From the NCBI RefSeq assembly GCF_902497555.1, contig NZ_CABVGP010000001.1, positions 3,886,501 through 3,950,500 of the forward strand: a stretch of DNA of 64,000 nucleotides, given 5' to 3'. This DNA is from Amycolatopsis camponoti (lineage in GTDB: Bacteria; Actinomycetota; Actinomycetes; Mycobacteriales; Pseudonocardiaceae). How positions within the stretch are numbered: the stretch's first letter is position 1; every line of letters starts with the position of its first letter. Positions 49,267-57,545 of this stretch are shown here, in pieces. The notes under the pieces are model-generated. The model was not told the origin of the DNA. It searched no databases and saw only the letters and a program-made list of their open reading frames with translations. Both the position numbers and the translations under genes were made by a program.

Positions 49267-50274
49267 ATGTTCACGACCCTGCTCCTCGCCTCGGTGCTCA
49301 CCGGGGCCACCCTGTGCCCGTCGGCCGCGGCGAACGTCGTCGTGGCCGAGGACGGCTCCGGGAACTACCGCACCGTCCAAGCCGGAATCGACGCGGTTCC
49401 GGCCGGCGGCACGGTCTCGGTGAAGCCGGGGACCTACCGCGAGGTGATCACCGTGCCCGCGGCGAAGACCGGGATCACCCTGCGCGGCACCACCGGCAAG
49501 GCCGCCGACGTCGTGGTCGACTACGACAACGCGAGCGGGACCAAGAAGCCCGACGGCACGACGTACGGCACCACCGGCAGCGCGACCGCGACCATCGCCG
49601 CGAACGGCTTCACGGCGAGCGCGCTGACCTTCCGCAACTCCTTCGACCGCAAGGCCCACCCGGAGATCACCGCCACCCAGGCGGTCGCGGTCAAGACCAC
49701 CGGCGACCGGATGGTCTTCGACAACGTCACGTTCCTCGGCCACCAGGACACGCTCTACGCCGACACCGCGGCGGTCGGCACAGCGGGACGTCAGTACTAC
49801 CGCGCGTGCGCGATCAGCGGCGACGTCGACTTCCTCTTCGGCCGCGCCACCGCCGTGTTCGACCGGGCGACGATCACCGCGCTCGACCGAGGCTCGAGCC
49901 CCAACGGCTACCTGACGGCGGCGAGCACCCGGCGGACCACCGCGTACGGGTTCCTGATCGTCGGCAGCAAGGTGCTCAGCCCGGCGGCCAGCGCCACCTT
50001 CTACCTGGGCCGGCCGTGGCACCCCGGCGGGGACGTCGACGCGATCGCGCAGGTGGTCGTCCGCGAGACGGTGCTGCCCGCGGCGATCAAGCCCACGCCG
50101 TGGACGGACATGTCCGGCTTCTCGTGGAAGGACGCCCGGTTCGCCGAGTACCGCAACACGGGGCCGGGCGCGGGCACCGGAACGGACCGGCCACAGCTGA
50201 CGGCGGCCCAGGCCGCGACGTACACGGCGCAGCACTACCTCGCGGGCGGCGACGGGTGGAACCCGGTGCATTGA
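49267..50274 (+). CDS. Secreted pectin methylesterase, CE8
   Basis: 335 aa; AGGAGG precedes the ATG. Signal peptide about 1-22. Removes methyl esters from homogalacturonan, exposing it to the lyases. Catalytic residues are visible: Gln138 (ATQAVAV), Gln160-Asp161 (GHQDTLY), Asp188 (DVDFLFG) and Arg249 (LGRPW). The beta-helix length is normal. It closes the pectin locus and shares the PL3 promoter. Confidence 0.96.
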   Translation: MFTTLLLASVLTGATLCPSAAANVVVAEDGSGNYRTVQAGIDAVPAGGTVSVKPGTYREVITVPAAKTGITLRGTTGKAADVVVDYDNASGTKKPDGTTYGTTGSATATIAANGFTASALTFRNSFDRKAHPEITATQAVAVKTTGDRMVFDNVTFLGHQDTLYADTAAVGTAGRQYYRACAISGDVDFLFGRATAVFDRATITALDRGSSPNGYLTAASTRRTTAYGFLIVGSKVLSPAASATFYLGRPWHPGGDVDAIAQVVVRETVLPAAIKPTPWTDMSGFSWKDARFAEYRNTGPGAGTGTDRPQLTAAQAATYTAQHYLAGGDGWNPVH

Positions 50275-50372
50275 GGCCCGCCGATCGATGTGCCGTGGTT
50301 CGATCCGGCCGCGGTCGGCTCGGTCCTGCGGCTCCTGACCGGACGAACCCGGTCCGCGAGCCGAAAACCCTT

Positions 50373-52496
50373 TCACCGGGCCGGTTCCCCGAACGTCCGA
50401 GCCTCTTCCTCGGCCGCGGCCAGCTCGCTCGCCGCCGCCATCGCGTCCCCCGGGCCGCCGCGCCGGGCCAGTGCTTCCGCGTGGCGGCGGCGGGAGAACA
50501 CCACCGCCGGCCAGTGGGCCAGGGCCAGGTTGTGCTGGACCGCCGCCCGCAGGTGGGCGACCGCGCGGTCCAGGTCGCCGGTCGTCAGGGCCGCTGTGCC
50601 CAACGGGTAGTGGATCGAGCCGAAGCACGCGATGGCCAGGCTCGCCATCGCCGGCAGGTGACCGAACGGGCGGAGCAGCTCGGAAACCCGCGTCGCCGTC
50701 TCCGCGTCGGCCAGCAGGTAGGCCGTTTCCGCCACGCCGCACAGGGAGATCAGCCACGTGCTCGACCGCGGCAGCGCGCCCAGGTCCTCGCCGCACAGGC
50801 GCGCCAGCGCTCCCGCGGCCGTCCGGCGGTCGCCCGACGAAGCGGCCGCCACCGCCAGCGCCGCGTAGTAGGAGTTGTCGATCGGGCTGAGCGTGGGGGA
50901 GTGCATCAGCCCGTCCAGCACCGGCACCAGCTCGCCGAGCCGGCCCTGGAACCACCGGATCGCCACCAGCTGCGCGCCGTACCAGCCGAGCGCGTCCAGG
51001 TCACCGGCCGCCTGGCCGAGCTCCGCGCAGGCCTGGGCACCCTGCTCGGCCTCGCGGAACCGGCCCGCGCGGATGGCGAGCATGACCTTGAGCGCGTCGG
51101 CGACGAACCCCGCGGCCAGGTGCTTGCGCGCCGCCAGGAGGTCGTCGAGCTCGCCGAGCCGCCGCTGGGCGTGCGGGTCGCCGGCCAGGAACAGGTCGAC
51201 GGTGTCCCACAGCACGCCCATCACGAGGTCGGTGCGCCGCCCGGACCGCCCGCTCACCCCGACCAGCTCGGTGGCCAGCGCGTGCCGCCGGGCCGTGTGG
51301 TCCGGGCCGAGCAGGCAGTGGTGGGCCAGGCTCAGCGCCTCGGCGTGCGCGACCGGGTCGCCGGCTTCCCGGGTTTCCGCGGCGATGGCGAGGATCCGGT
51401 CGTGCGTGACGGCCTGGTAGTCCTCCTCGCCCGCGAGCCGGGTCCGCAGCCGGCGGGCCACGGCCGACGCCGGGTCCACCTCCGCCAGCGCGTGCCGCAG
51501 GCGGGTCAGGAGCAGCTCCGACGCGGCGGCCGTCCGGTGTTCGTGCACCCACACCCCGCCCAGCCCGAGCGCCGCGCGGGCGAGCGCGTCGGCGTCCCCG
51601 GCCTGCTCCGCACGGCGGTAGGCGGTCTCGAAGTGCTCGCGGCTGGTCCGCAGGTCGCCGTCCTCCAGCAGGGCGTGCTCGCCGGCGGCCAGCGCGTCGT
51701 CCGGGACGGTCACCACGGTTCCGGGCCGCGCCGGGAGCAGGCCCGGGTCGTGGGCGAGCACCTGCCGGTGCACCTGGGCCAGCACCGGCGAGGGCTCCAC
51801 GCCGGACGCGGTGATCAGCCCGTGCCGGGCCCGGCGGAACGCTTCCAGCGCGTCGCCCTGCCGCCCGGCGCGGTAGAGCGCCGTCATCAGCTGCCCCCAC
51901 AGCCGTTCGTGGCCGGGGAAGGCGGCGGTCAGCGACTCCAGCTCGGCGATCAGGCCGGTGTCCTCGCCGGTGGCCAGGTCGGCGTCGATCCGGTCCTGGA
52001 CGGCGTTGTGGCGCAACCGTTCCAGCCGCAGCCCCTCGGCGCGGAGCGGCTCGACGCCGGGGAACTCCTCGTACGCTTTCCCGCGCCACAGCGCCAAAGC
52101 CGCGGTCAGGCGCTCGCGGGCGGCGGCGGGTTCACCGGCGGCGAGCGCGCGACGTCCTTCGGCGGCGAGCTGCTCGAACCGCGCCGCGTCGAGGGCCTCG
52201 GGTGCCAGGCGCAGCACGTAGCCCGGCGAGCGGGTCAGGATCAGGCGGCCGTCCACGGAACCGCGCAGCCGCGAAAGGTACGTCCGCACGGTCCGGTCCG
52301 CGTGGTCGGGCGGCCGCTCGCCCCACAGCGCGCGGCCGAGCGCGGGGACGCTCACGACGCGCCCCGACTCCGCCGCCAGCACGGCGAGCAGGGTCCGCAG
52401 GCGCGGGCCGCCGACGTCGCGCGGCGCACCGCCGATCCGGACCTCGAACGGTCCCAGTACTCCGAGGTCCACCCCGCCGGTGGTGTTGCCGACCAT
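50373..52496 (-). CDS. SARP-like transcriptional regulator (OmpR-type DNA-binding + BTAD + TPR-like region)
   Basis: 707 aa from ATG 52496, with GGAGGGGCGGGG upstream. Residues about 8-100 form a winged HTH (LGVLGPFEVRIGG, LRTLLAVLAAESGRVV, VRTYLSRLRG); about 105-250 a bacterial transcriptional activation domain (AARFEQLAAEGRRALAAGE, LWGQLMTALYRAGRQGDALE). The remaining 450 residues are helical repeats like TPRs, without an ATPase domain. Such regulators often control secondary metabolism; no such cluster is visible in this window. It is convergent with the pectin methylesterase gene. Confidence 0.9.
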   Translation of the reverse strand: MVGNTTGGVDLGVLGPFEVRIGGAPRDVGGPRLRTLLAVLAAESGRVVSVPALGRALWGERPPDHADRTVRTYLSRLRGSVDGRLILTRSPGYVLRLAPEALDAARFEQLAAEGRRALAAGEPAAARERLTAALALWRGKAYEEFPGVEPLRAEGLRLERLRHNAVQDRIDADLATGEDTGLIAELESLTAAFPGHERLWGQLMTALYRAGRQGDALEAFRRARHGLITASGVEPSPVLAQVHRQVLAHDPGLLPARPGTVVTVPDDALAAGEHALLEDGDLRTSREHFETAYRRAEQAGDADALARAALGLGGVWVHEHRTAAASELLLTRLRHALAEVDPASAVARRLRTRLAGEEDYQAVTHDRILAIAAETREAGDPVAHAEALSLAHHCLLGPDHTARRHALATELVGVSGRSGRRTDLVMGVLWDTVDLFLAGDPHAQRRLGELDDLLAARKHLAAGFVADALKVMLAIRAGRFREAEQGAQACAELGQAAGDLDALGWYGAQLVAIRWFQGRLGELVPVLDGLMHSPTLSPIDNSYYAALAVAAASSGDRRTAAGALARLCGEDLGALPRSSTWLISLCGVAETAYLLADAETATRVSELLRPFGHLPAMASLAIACFGSIHYPLGTAALTTGDLDRAVAHLRAAVQHNLALAHWPAVVFSRRRHAEALARRGGPGDAMAAASELAAAEEEARTFGEPAR

Positions 52497-52816
52497 CCCC
52501 GCCCCTCCGCCGCGGACGCGTCCGCGCTCAGGCGTACAGGAGCGGGGTCGGCCGCGCGAGATACGTCGACAGGATGGAAAAGCCGCGACGGTTAAGTGTC
52601 GATCGACGGCGGCCGGGCCCGGCCGCGGTCGATCACGGGACCCGCGGCCGTCGGTTGTCCGGGCGGACGTCCGGGAAACGCACGATTCGAGGCCTGGCCG
52701 GGGTTTCCGCCGTCGCGGGGGCGGGTGCCGCACGGGTGGCGACCGGTGCCGTCACGGGTCCCGCGGCCGCCGGGAAAAGCGCTACTTACGGCCGTCCGCA
52801 CCAGGGCGACGGCGAG
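52497..52816. other. Intergenic region without a recognised gene
   Basis: About 320 bases upstream of the SARP gene. It holds an imperfect inverted repeat near 52597-52640 (CGATCGACGG...GGTCGATCAC around a GGCCGGGCCCGGCC palindrome). Short open frames on both strands have no family features or ribosome binding sites. The SARP promoter must lie here but was not identified. Confidence 0.4.
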
Positions 52817-52856
52817 CAGGACCGCCCGCGTGCGGGGCCGGGAGCGGGCGGTCCTG
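52817..52856 (-). terminator. Terminator of the usp/secreted-protein operon
   Basis: Perfect 13-bp stem (52817-52829 and 52844-52856) with a 14-base loop, about 33 bases downstream of the small secreted protein stop on the minus strand. Confidence 0.75.
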
Positions 52857-52889
52857 GTGGCAGGGGGGTCCTCGGTGGCCCGGTGACGC

Positions 52890-53291
52890 CTACGTGATCG
52901 GCACGGTGGCGACGCAGGACGTCGTGCCGTTGTCGAACGTCGTGGCCGCGGTGCCCCGCGCGGTGGCCGGGATCGCGAGGCCCGCCGGCAGCGACGCGGT
53001 GCCGTTCGTCGCCGGGCCGATCCGGGTGTAGACGGTGTGCGTGCCCAGCCCGTCCTGGTAGGAGATCCGCAACGACTGCGTGCCCGAGTCGCCGATGTAC
53101 GGGCCCGACGTGGTGATCGAGCCGAGCGGGTGGTGGTAGCCGCCGGAGGTTTCGTACCGCAGCGTGAACGTCCCGCTGAACCCGCCGGCGTGGCAGACGC
53201 TCGTGACCTGCTTGACGGTCGCCGCCTGGGCCCGGGCCGCCAGCGTCGTGGCCAGCATCGCGACGAGCCCGGCTCGCACCACTGTCTTCAT
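52890..53291 (-). CDS. Small secreted protein of unknown function
   Basis: 133 aa from ATG 53291, which overlaps the upstream stop by four bases. Signal peptide about 1-24 (MKTVVRAGLVAMLATTLAARAQA exceeds the quoted length only by its tail; cleavage after AQA). The mature 110 residues have two cysteines (SVCHAGG and TTSCVAT) that could form one disulfide, and a beta-rich pattern. No known family recognised. It is co-transcribed with the universal stress protein. Confidence 0.75.
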   Translation of the reverse strand: MKTVVRAGLVAMLATTLAARAQAATVKQVTSVCHAGGFSGTFTLRYETSGGYHHPLGSITTSGPYIGDSGTQSLRISYQDGLGTHTVYTRIGPATNGTASLPAGLAIPATARGTAATTFDNGTTSCVATVPIT

Positions 53292-54214
53292 CTGATCCCT
53301 CGCTCTCGGTCGGGGCCATCCTGCCGGATCGGGCTTCCGTCCCGCTTCCCTCCGGAGGCGGTGCGGACGAGCAGGACCGGGCACGCCGCGTGGTGCAGCA
53401 GCGCCTGGCCGGTGGACCCGAGCAGCAGTCCGGGGAAACCGCCGCGGCCGCGGTCGCCGAGGACGACCAGCTGGGCGGACCCGCTGCGCTCGATCAGTTC
53501 GCGCCGCGGGTGGGCGTGGACGACGACCTGCTCGACCGCGAGGTCGCCGAGGTCGTGGTCGTGGAGCCGTTCACCGAGCAGCCGGCGCCCGGCCTCGGCG
53601 ACGCAGCGCGGGTCGGGTCGCGGCGGCGGGGCGTCGGTCCAGGCGTGCAGCACGACCAGCGGTGCGCGGCGGACGCGGGCTTCGGCGAGCGCCGCCGCGA
53701 GCACGCGGGTGCCGGCTTCGCTGCCGTCGATGCCGGTGACGACCGGGCGTTCGCCCGCGCCGGGCTCGTCCCAGCTGTCCCCGCGGACGACGACGGTGTC
53801 GCAGCGCGCGTGGGTCCCGACAGCCGCGGCGACCGAGCCCGCGAGCAGGCTGGTGAGCCGCCCGTGCCCGGCGGAGCCGACGACGAGCAGGGCGGCCGCC
53901 CGGGACGCTTCGATCAGCGCCTGTGCGGCGCGGTCGGGGTCGAGCCGGGTCGTCGCGCCGGGAACCCCTTGCGCGGCGGCCAGTTCCCGCGCGGTGCGCA
54001 GGGCTCGCCGGCCGCGGGCGCGCAGGGCGTCGACCATCTCCTCCGGCGGCGGCACGACGCCGCCCGTGAGCAGGGCCGGGACGTCGAGGGCGTGCACGAT
54101 CTCCAGGGCCGCGTCCCGCAGGCAGGCGGTTCGCGCGGCCCACCGGACGGCGTCCAGGGACTCGGCCGACCCGTCCACCCCGGTGACGATCGGCGGCGCG
54201 GCTGCAGCGGTCAT
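53288..54214 (-). CDS. Universal stress protein, tandem UspA domains
   Basis: 308 aa with two Usp domains (about 1-145 and 155-295). Both keep the ATP-binding pattern G-2x-G-9x-G-S/T: GSAGHGRLTSLLAGSV and GDRGRGGFPGLLLGST. Such tandem proteins respond to hypoxia or dormancy in mycobacteria. It is first in a two-gene operon with the small secreted protein. The C-terminal tail after about 295 is charged. Confidence 0.93.
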   Translation of the reverse strand: MTAAAAPPIVTGVDGSAESLDAVRWAARTACLRDAALEIVHALDVPALLTGGVVPPPEEMVDALRARGRRALRTARELAAAQGVPGATTRLDPDRAAQALIEASRAAALLVVGSAGHGRLTSLLAGSVAAAVGTHARCDTVVVRGDSWDEPGAGERPVVTGIDGSEAGTRVLAAALAEARVRRAPLVVLHAWTDAPPPRPDPRCVAEAGRRLLGERLHDHDLGDLAVEQVVVHAHPRRELIERSGSAQLVVLGDRGRGGFPGLLLGSTGQALLHHAACPVLLVRTASGGKRDGSPIRQDGPDRERGIR

Positions 54215-54285
54215 CGGCCGACTCTATGCCCGCCCGGGGCGTCCCGGGCCCGGAACGACGACGTCCTGGCCGGTGCCCAGAATAT

Positions 54286-54314
54286 TTGAACGTGTTCAAC
54301 TCTTTCGGTACCGT
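54286..54314 (+). promoter_or_regulatory. Promoter with TTGAACGTGTTCAA operator
   Basis: Perfect 14-bp palindrome at 54286-54299 fits the TnnAACnnGTTnnA pattern of TetR-type KstR regulators. Its first six bases double as the -35 (TTGAAC), with TACCGT at 54309-54314 after 17 bases. Binding would block the promoter. No TetR gene is adjacent. Confidence 0.65.
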
Positions 54315-54343
54315 GGGGTGGGCGGACCGTGAAGGGGGATTTC

Positions 54344-55303
54344 ATGAAGGTCGTGCTACCCGGTGGCACCGGGCATCTGGGGCGGGTGCTGAGCCGCCGG
54401 CTGGCCGCACGCGGGGACGAGGTCGTCGTGCTGACCCGGCGGGACGTCCCGCCGGAACCGGGGGTGCGCCACGTCCGCTGGGACGGGCGGGCGGCGGGGC
54501 CGTGGACGGCGGAGATCGACGGCGGCGACGTCGTGCTCAACCTGGCCGGCCGGTCGGTGCACTGCCGGTACACCCGGGCGAACCTGCGGGAGATGTGGAA
54601 CTCGCGGATCGATTCGGCACGGGTCGTCGGCGGCGCGATCGAGCGGGCCGCGCGGCCGCCGCGGGTCTGGCTGCAGATGAGCACGGCGACGATCTACGCG
54701 CACCGGTTCGACGCCCCGAACGACGAAGCCACCGGCGTGCTCGGCGGCGGCGAACCGGGCGCGCCCGCCTACTGGGCCTACAGCGTCGACCTCGCCCGGG
54801 CGTGGGAGCGCGAGCAGGAGGTGGCGAACACGCCGCACACCCGCAAGGTGGCGCTGCGGACGGCGATGGTGATGAGCCCGGAGCCCGGCGGCGCGTTCGC
54901 GATGCTGCTGCGGCTGACGCGGCTGGGCCTGGGTGGCCCCGTCGCGGGCGGGGCCCAGTACCTGTCGTGGATCCACGAGGACGACCTGGTCCGCGCGATC
55001 GACTTCCTGATCGCGCGGGAGGACCTGAGTGGCCCGGTGAACCTGGCGGCCCCGGAACCGTTGCCGTACCGGGACTTCCTGCGCTCCCTGCGCGAGGCGG
55101 CGGGGGTCCGGTTCGGCCTGCCGGCGACGAGGTGGATGGCGGAGATCGGGGCGTTCGTGCTGCGCTCGGACACGGAGCTGCTGCTGAAGAGCCGCCGCGT
55201 GGTCCCCGGGCGCCTCCGGGACGCGGGGTTCGCCTTCGACCACCCCGAGTGGGCCGGGGCGGCGGAGGACCTGCTCCGGGGTCCACTGAGGACGGTCAGC
55301 TGA
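54344..55303 (+). CDS. TIGR01777-type epimerase (extended SDR)
   Basis: 319 aa; AAGGGGG precedes the ATG. NAD(P)-binding motif PGGTGHLGRVLSRRLAARGD at the N-terminus, then VVLNLAGRSVHCRYT, QMSTATIYAHRFD, and the C-terminal DUF1731-like part VPGRLRDAGFAFDHPEW. The active-site Tyr/Lys pair of SDRs is not obvious (YWAYSVDLARAWE). Physiological role unknown. The upstream operator suggests lipid- or sterol-responsive control if a KstR-like protein binds, which is inference. Confidence 0.88.
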   Translation: MKVVLPGGTGHLGRVLSRRLAARGDEVVVLTRRDVPPEPGVRHVRWDGRAAGPWTAEIDGGDVVLNLAGRSVHCRYTRANLREMWNSRIDSARVVGGAIERAARPPRVWLQMSTATIYAHRFDAPNDEATGVLGGGEPGAPAYWAYSVDLARAWEREQEVANTPHTRKVALRTAMVMSPEPGGAFAMLLRLTRLGLGGPVAGGAQYLSWIHEDDLVRAIDFLIAREDLSGPVNLAAPEPLPYRDFLRSLREAAGVRFGLPATRWMAEIGAFVLRSDTELLLKSRRVVPGRLRDAGFAFDHPEWAGAAEDLLRGPLRTVS

Positions 55304-55399
55304 GGTTGTGGCTGGTCCACCGCCGCATAGCTGCGCCGGCAAACTCGCCCAAGTTGCCACAAGCACTCGGCCGAGCGTCCTCAAAGGACGGTCAGCTGA
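55289..55399. repeat. 15-bp direct repeat spanning two convergent stop codons
   Basis: AGGACGGTCAGCTGA occurs at 55289-55303 and 55385-55399. The first copy encodes the end and stop of the epimerase. The second is part of the palindrome GGTCAGCTGACC and supplies the stop of the PucR-type gene on the other strand. The 81 bases between the copies contain no gene. Confidence 0.75.
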
Positions 55400-56414
55400 C
55401 CGAAGCGTTGTCCCGCAGCCGTCTCAGCATCAGGGCGAGGTGCAGCCGGAACCGACCCCCAGGGGAGTCGACCTCGAAGCCGAGGACCGCTTCGGCGCGG
55501 GCCAAGCGGGCCGGCATCGTGCTGTGGTGGCGGTGCAGCACCGCCGCGGCCTTGCGGGCCGAGCCGGTCGCGCACAGCGCGTCGAGTGCCGCCAGGGTGT
55601 CGTCGCCGTGGGCTTCGGCCGCGAGCCGGTCGAGCGCTCGGACGTCGGGCAGCTCGGCGAGGTCCGGCCCGTCGAGCCGGCCGGCGAACGCGACCAAGCT
55701 GCCGAGCCGGTCCCACCACACCACCGGCTCGGAACCCGCCGTGAAGCGCAGCGCCGTCCGGGCGGCGGCCCAGGAACGGGCCGCGTCGATGGCCGGCAGC
55801 TCCGGGCCGATGCCCGCCCGGCCGCCGTCCGGAAGCGGGCCGGGCACGGCGTCCAGCAGGATCGCGCGTACCCCGCCCAGCTGCGCCGCACGCCCGGCGA
55901 GCCCGTCGACGCCGGTGCCCGCCAGCACTCGGAACCGGGCCGCCGGGGAGATCCCCAGCAGGTGCAGGGCCCGCGACCGCTCGGCCGTCCCGGCGTCCTC
56001 GGACAGCACCAGCTCGACCAGCGCGGGGTCGCCGAGCTCGGGCCGCGGCACTCCGCCCTGCTCCAGCAGGATCGCGGTGGCGATCGCGAACCGTTCCAGC
56101 AGCATGTCGTCGAGCGGAGCCGGTGCGCCGCCCCGGGCCACCCACACCTCGACGCCGCCCTCGAGCCGGCGGACGGCCGCTCCCGCCGGCGCCGTGCCGG
56201 CCGTCGTGACGCCGTGGCCCGGTTCCGCGCGCAGCGACAGCCCCTGTCCGGGCGCGTGCACGCCGACCGGGCAGCCGGCGAGCTCGGCCGTGCTGCCCAC
56301 CAGCGCGTCCAGGCCGGCGTGGCCGGTGATCAGGCGATCGAAGAACCCGATCACCCGCACGGCGTTCTCGGCGTCGGCGTCGAGCCCGGACAGGCGCAGC
56401 AGCAGCCCCTTCAT
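55392..56414 (-). CDS. PucR/CdaR-type regulator
   Basis: 340 aa from ATG 56414. The C-terminal helix-turn-helix of PucR/CdaR proteins is visible (ALCATGSARKAAAVLHRHHS, LARAEAVLGFEV, RLHLALMLRRL). The N-terminal two thirds is a helical and GAF-like region without recognised ligand motif. It is divergent from the esterase gene 104 bases away, a likely target. Effector unknown. Confidence 0.85.
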   Translation of the reverse strand: MKGLLLRLSGLDADAENAVRVIGFFDRLITGHAGLDALVGSTAELAGCPVGVHAPGQGLSLRAEPGHGVTTAGTAPAGAAVRRLEGGVEVWVARGGAPAPLDDMLLERFAIATAILLEQGGVPRPELGDPALVELVLSEDAGTAERSRALHLLGISPAARFRVLAGTGVDGLAGRAAQLGGVRAILLDAVPGPLPDGGRAGIGPELPAIDAARSWAAARTALRFTAGSEPVVWWDRLGSLVAFAGRLDGPDLAELPDVRALDRLAAEAHGDDTLAALDALCATGSARKAAAVLHRHHSTMPARLARAEAVLGFEVDSPGGRFRLHLALMLRRLRDNASVS

Positions 56415-56518
56415 GCCGTCACGATAGGCGCGGCCGCCGCCGGATGGCGAGCTCCGGAGCGGCAACGCCCGCCGCGTGGCGGTGGCCGGGACCACCTCCG
56501 GCGGCCCAAGATCGGGGC

Positions 56519-57478
56519 ATGACCTACGCGATCGATCCCGAGCTGGTGCCCTGGCTGGACATGCTGCCGGCCGTGACCCTGACCGACTACGAGGCCCTGG
56601 TCGCCGCGCGCTCCTCGATGGGGCAGCTGGGCGAGGTCCTGCCGGCCTACGAGCCGGCGAACCCCATCGACGTCCGCGATACGACCGTGCCGGGGCCGTC
56701 GGACGCGCCGGAGGTCCCGGTGCGCGTCTACTCCCCGGCGAACCGCACCGGCGCGGTGCCCGGCCTGCTCTACATCCACGGTGGCGGGTTCGTCCTCGGC
56801 GACCTGGACATGTTCCACGCGTCGCTGCTCCGGCTGGTCGACGAGCTGGGCATCGTGATCGTGTCGGTCGATTACCGGCTGGCGCCGGAGCACCCGTTCC
56901 CGGCGCCGGTCGAGGACTGCTACGCGGCCCTGCAATGGGTCGAGGCCAAGGCGGCGGAGCTGGGCATCGACCCGGCGCGGATCGGCGTCGGCGGCGAAAG
57001 CGCGGGCGGCGGCCTCTCGGCGGCGGTGGCGCTGCTGGCCCGCGACCGCGGCGGCCCGGCGCTCTGCTTCCAGTACCTCGGAATCCCGGAGCTGGACGAC
57101 CGGCTCGACACGCCGTCGATGCGCGCGTACACCGACACGCCGCTGTGGAACCAGCCGAACGCGGTGTTCAGCTGGACCAGCTACCTCGACGCGGAACCCG
57201 GCGGCGACGGCGTTTCGCCGTACGCCGCGCCGGCCCGGGCAGCGGATCTGGCCGGGTTGCCGCCGGCGTTCGTCACGACGTGCCAGTTCGACCCGTTGCG
57301 GGACGAGGGGATCCAGTACGCGCAACGCCTCGCGCACGCGGGCGTGGCGACCGAGCTGCGCCACTACCCGGGCACGTTCCACGGGTCGGGGATGGTCGAG
57401 ACGGCGGCGATCTCCCGCCGGATGTTCGCCGACGAGGTCGACGCGCTGCGCCGCGGGCTGCGGGTGAGCGCGGGCTGA
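56519..57478 (+). CDS. Alpha/beta-hydrolase, hormone-sensitive lipase family
   Basis: 319 aa, cytosolic carboxylesterase. Oxyanion motif HGGG (87-90); nucleophile Ser161 in GESAGG; Asp258 in CQFDPLRDEG; His288 in GTFHGS. VDYRLAPEHPFPAPVEDCY is the family signature. No ribosome binding site is evident before the ATG, and the upstream gap is short, so the true start could be a little different. Probably regulated by the divergent PucR-type protein. Short-chain esters are the usual substrates. Confidence 0.94.
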   Translation: MTYAIDPELVPWLDMLPAVTLTDYEALVAARSSMGQLGEVLPAYEPANPIDVRDTTVPGPSDAPEVPVRVYSPANRTGAVPGLLYIHGGGFVLGDLDMFHASLLRLVDELGIVIVSVDYRLAPEHPFPAPVEDCYAALQWVEAKAAELGIDPARIGVGGESAGGGLSAAVALLARDRGGPALCFQYLGIPELDDRLDTPSMRAYTDTPLWNQPNAVFSWTSYLDAEPGGDGVSPYAAPARAADLAGLPPAFVTTCQFDPLRDEGIQYAQRLAHAGVATELRHYPGTFHGSGMVETAAISRRMFADEVDALRRGLRVSAG

Positions 57479-57482
57479 GCCG

Positions 57483-57528
57483 GTCGTGAGTGAGAAACAG
57501 TGTTCTAACCCTGTTTCCCACTCACGAC
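57483..57528 (+). terminator. Long hairpin after the esterase gene
   Basis: 18-bp arms (57483-57500 and 57511-57528) with one mismatch and a ten-base loop, five bases after the stop. The arms end in GTGAGTG/CACTCAC. It ends 18 bases before the next start, so it also sits in that gene's leader. Similar in design to the hairpin at 25907. Confidence 0.7.
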
Positions 57529-57545
57529 CACGGTAGGAAGGGAGC

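Noticed and set aside
50290..50610. Plus-strand frame after the methylesterase (starts MPWFDPAAVG)
   Set aside because: It overlaps the 3' end of the SARP gene and shows no ribosome binding site or family motif.
50373..52496. Evidence of a secondary-metabolite cluster next to the SARP regulator
   Set aside because: No polyketide, peptide or terpene synthase genes lie in the window, so the regulator alone is not taken as a cluster marker.
52596..52886. Plus-strand frame upstream of the small secreted protein gene
   Set aside because: Low-complexity composition, no ribosome binding site, and it runs over a terminator hairpin.
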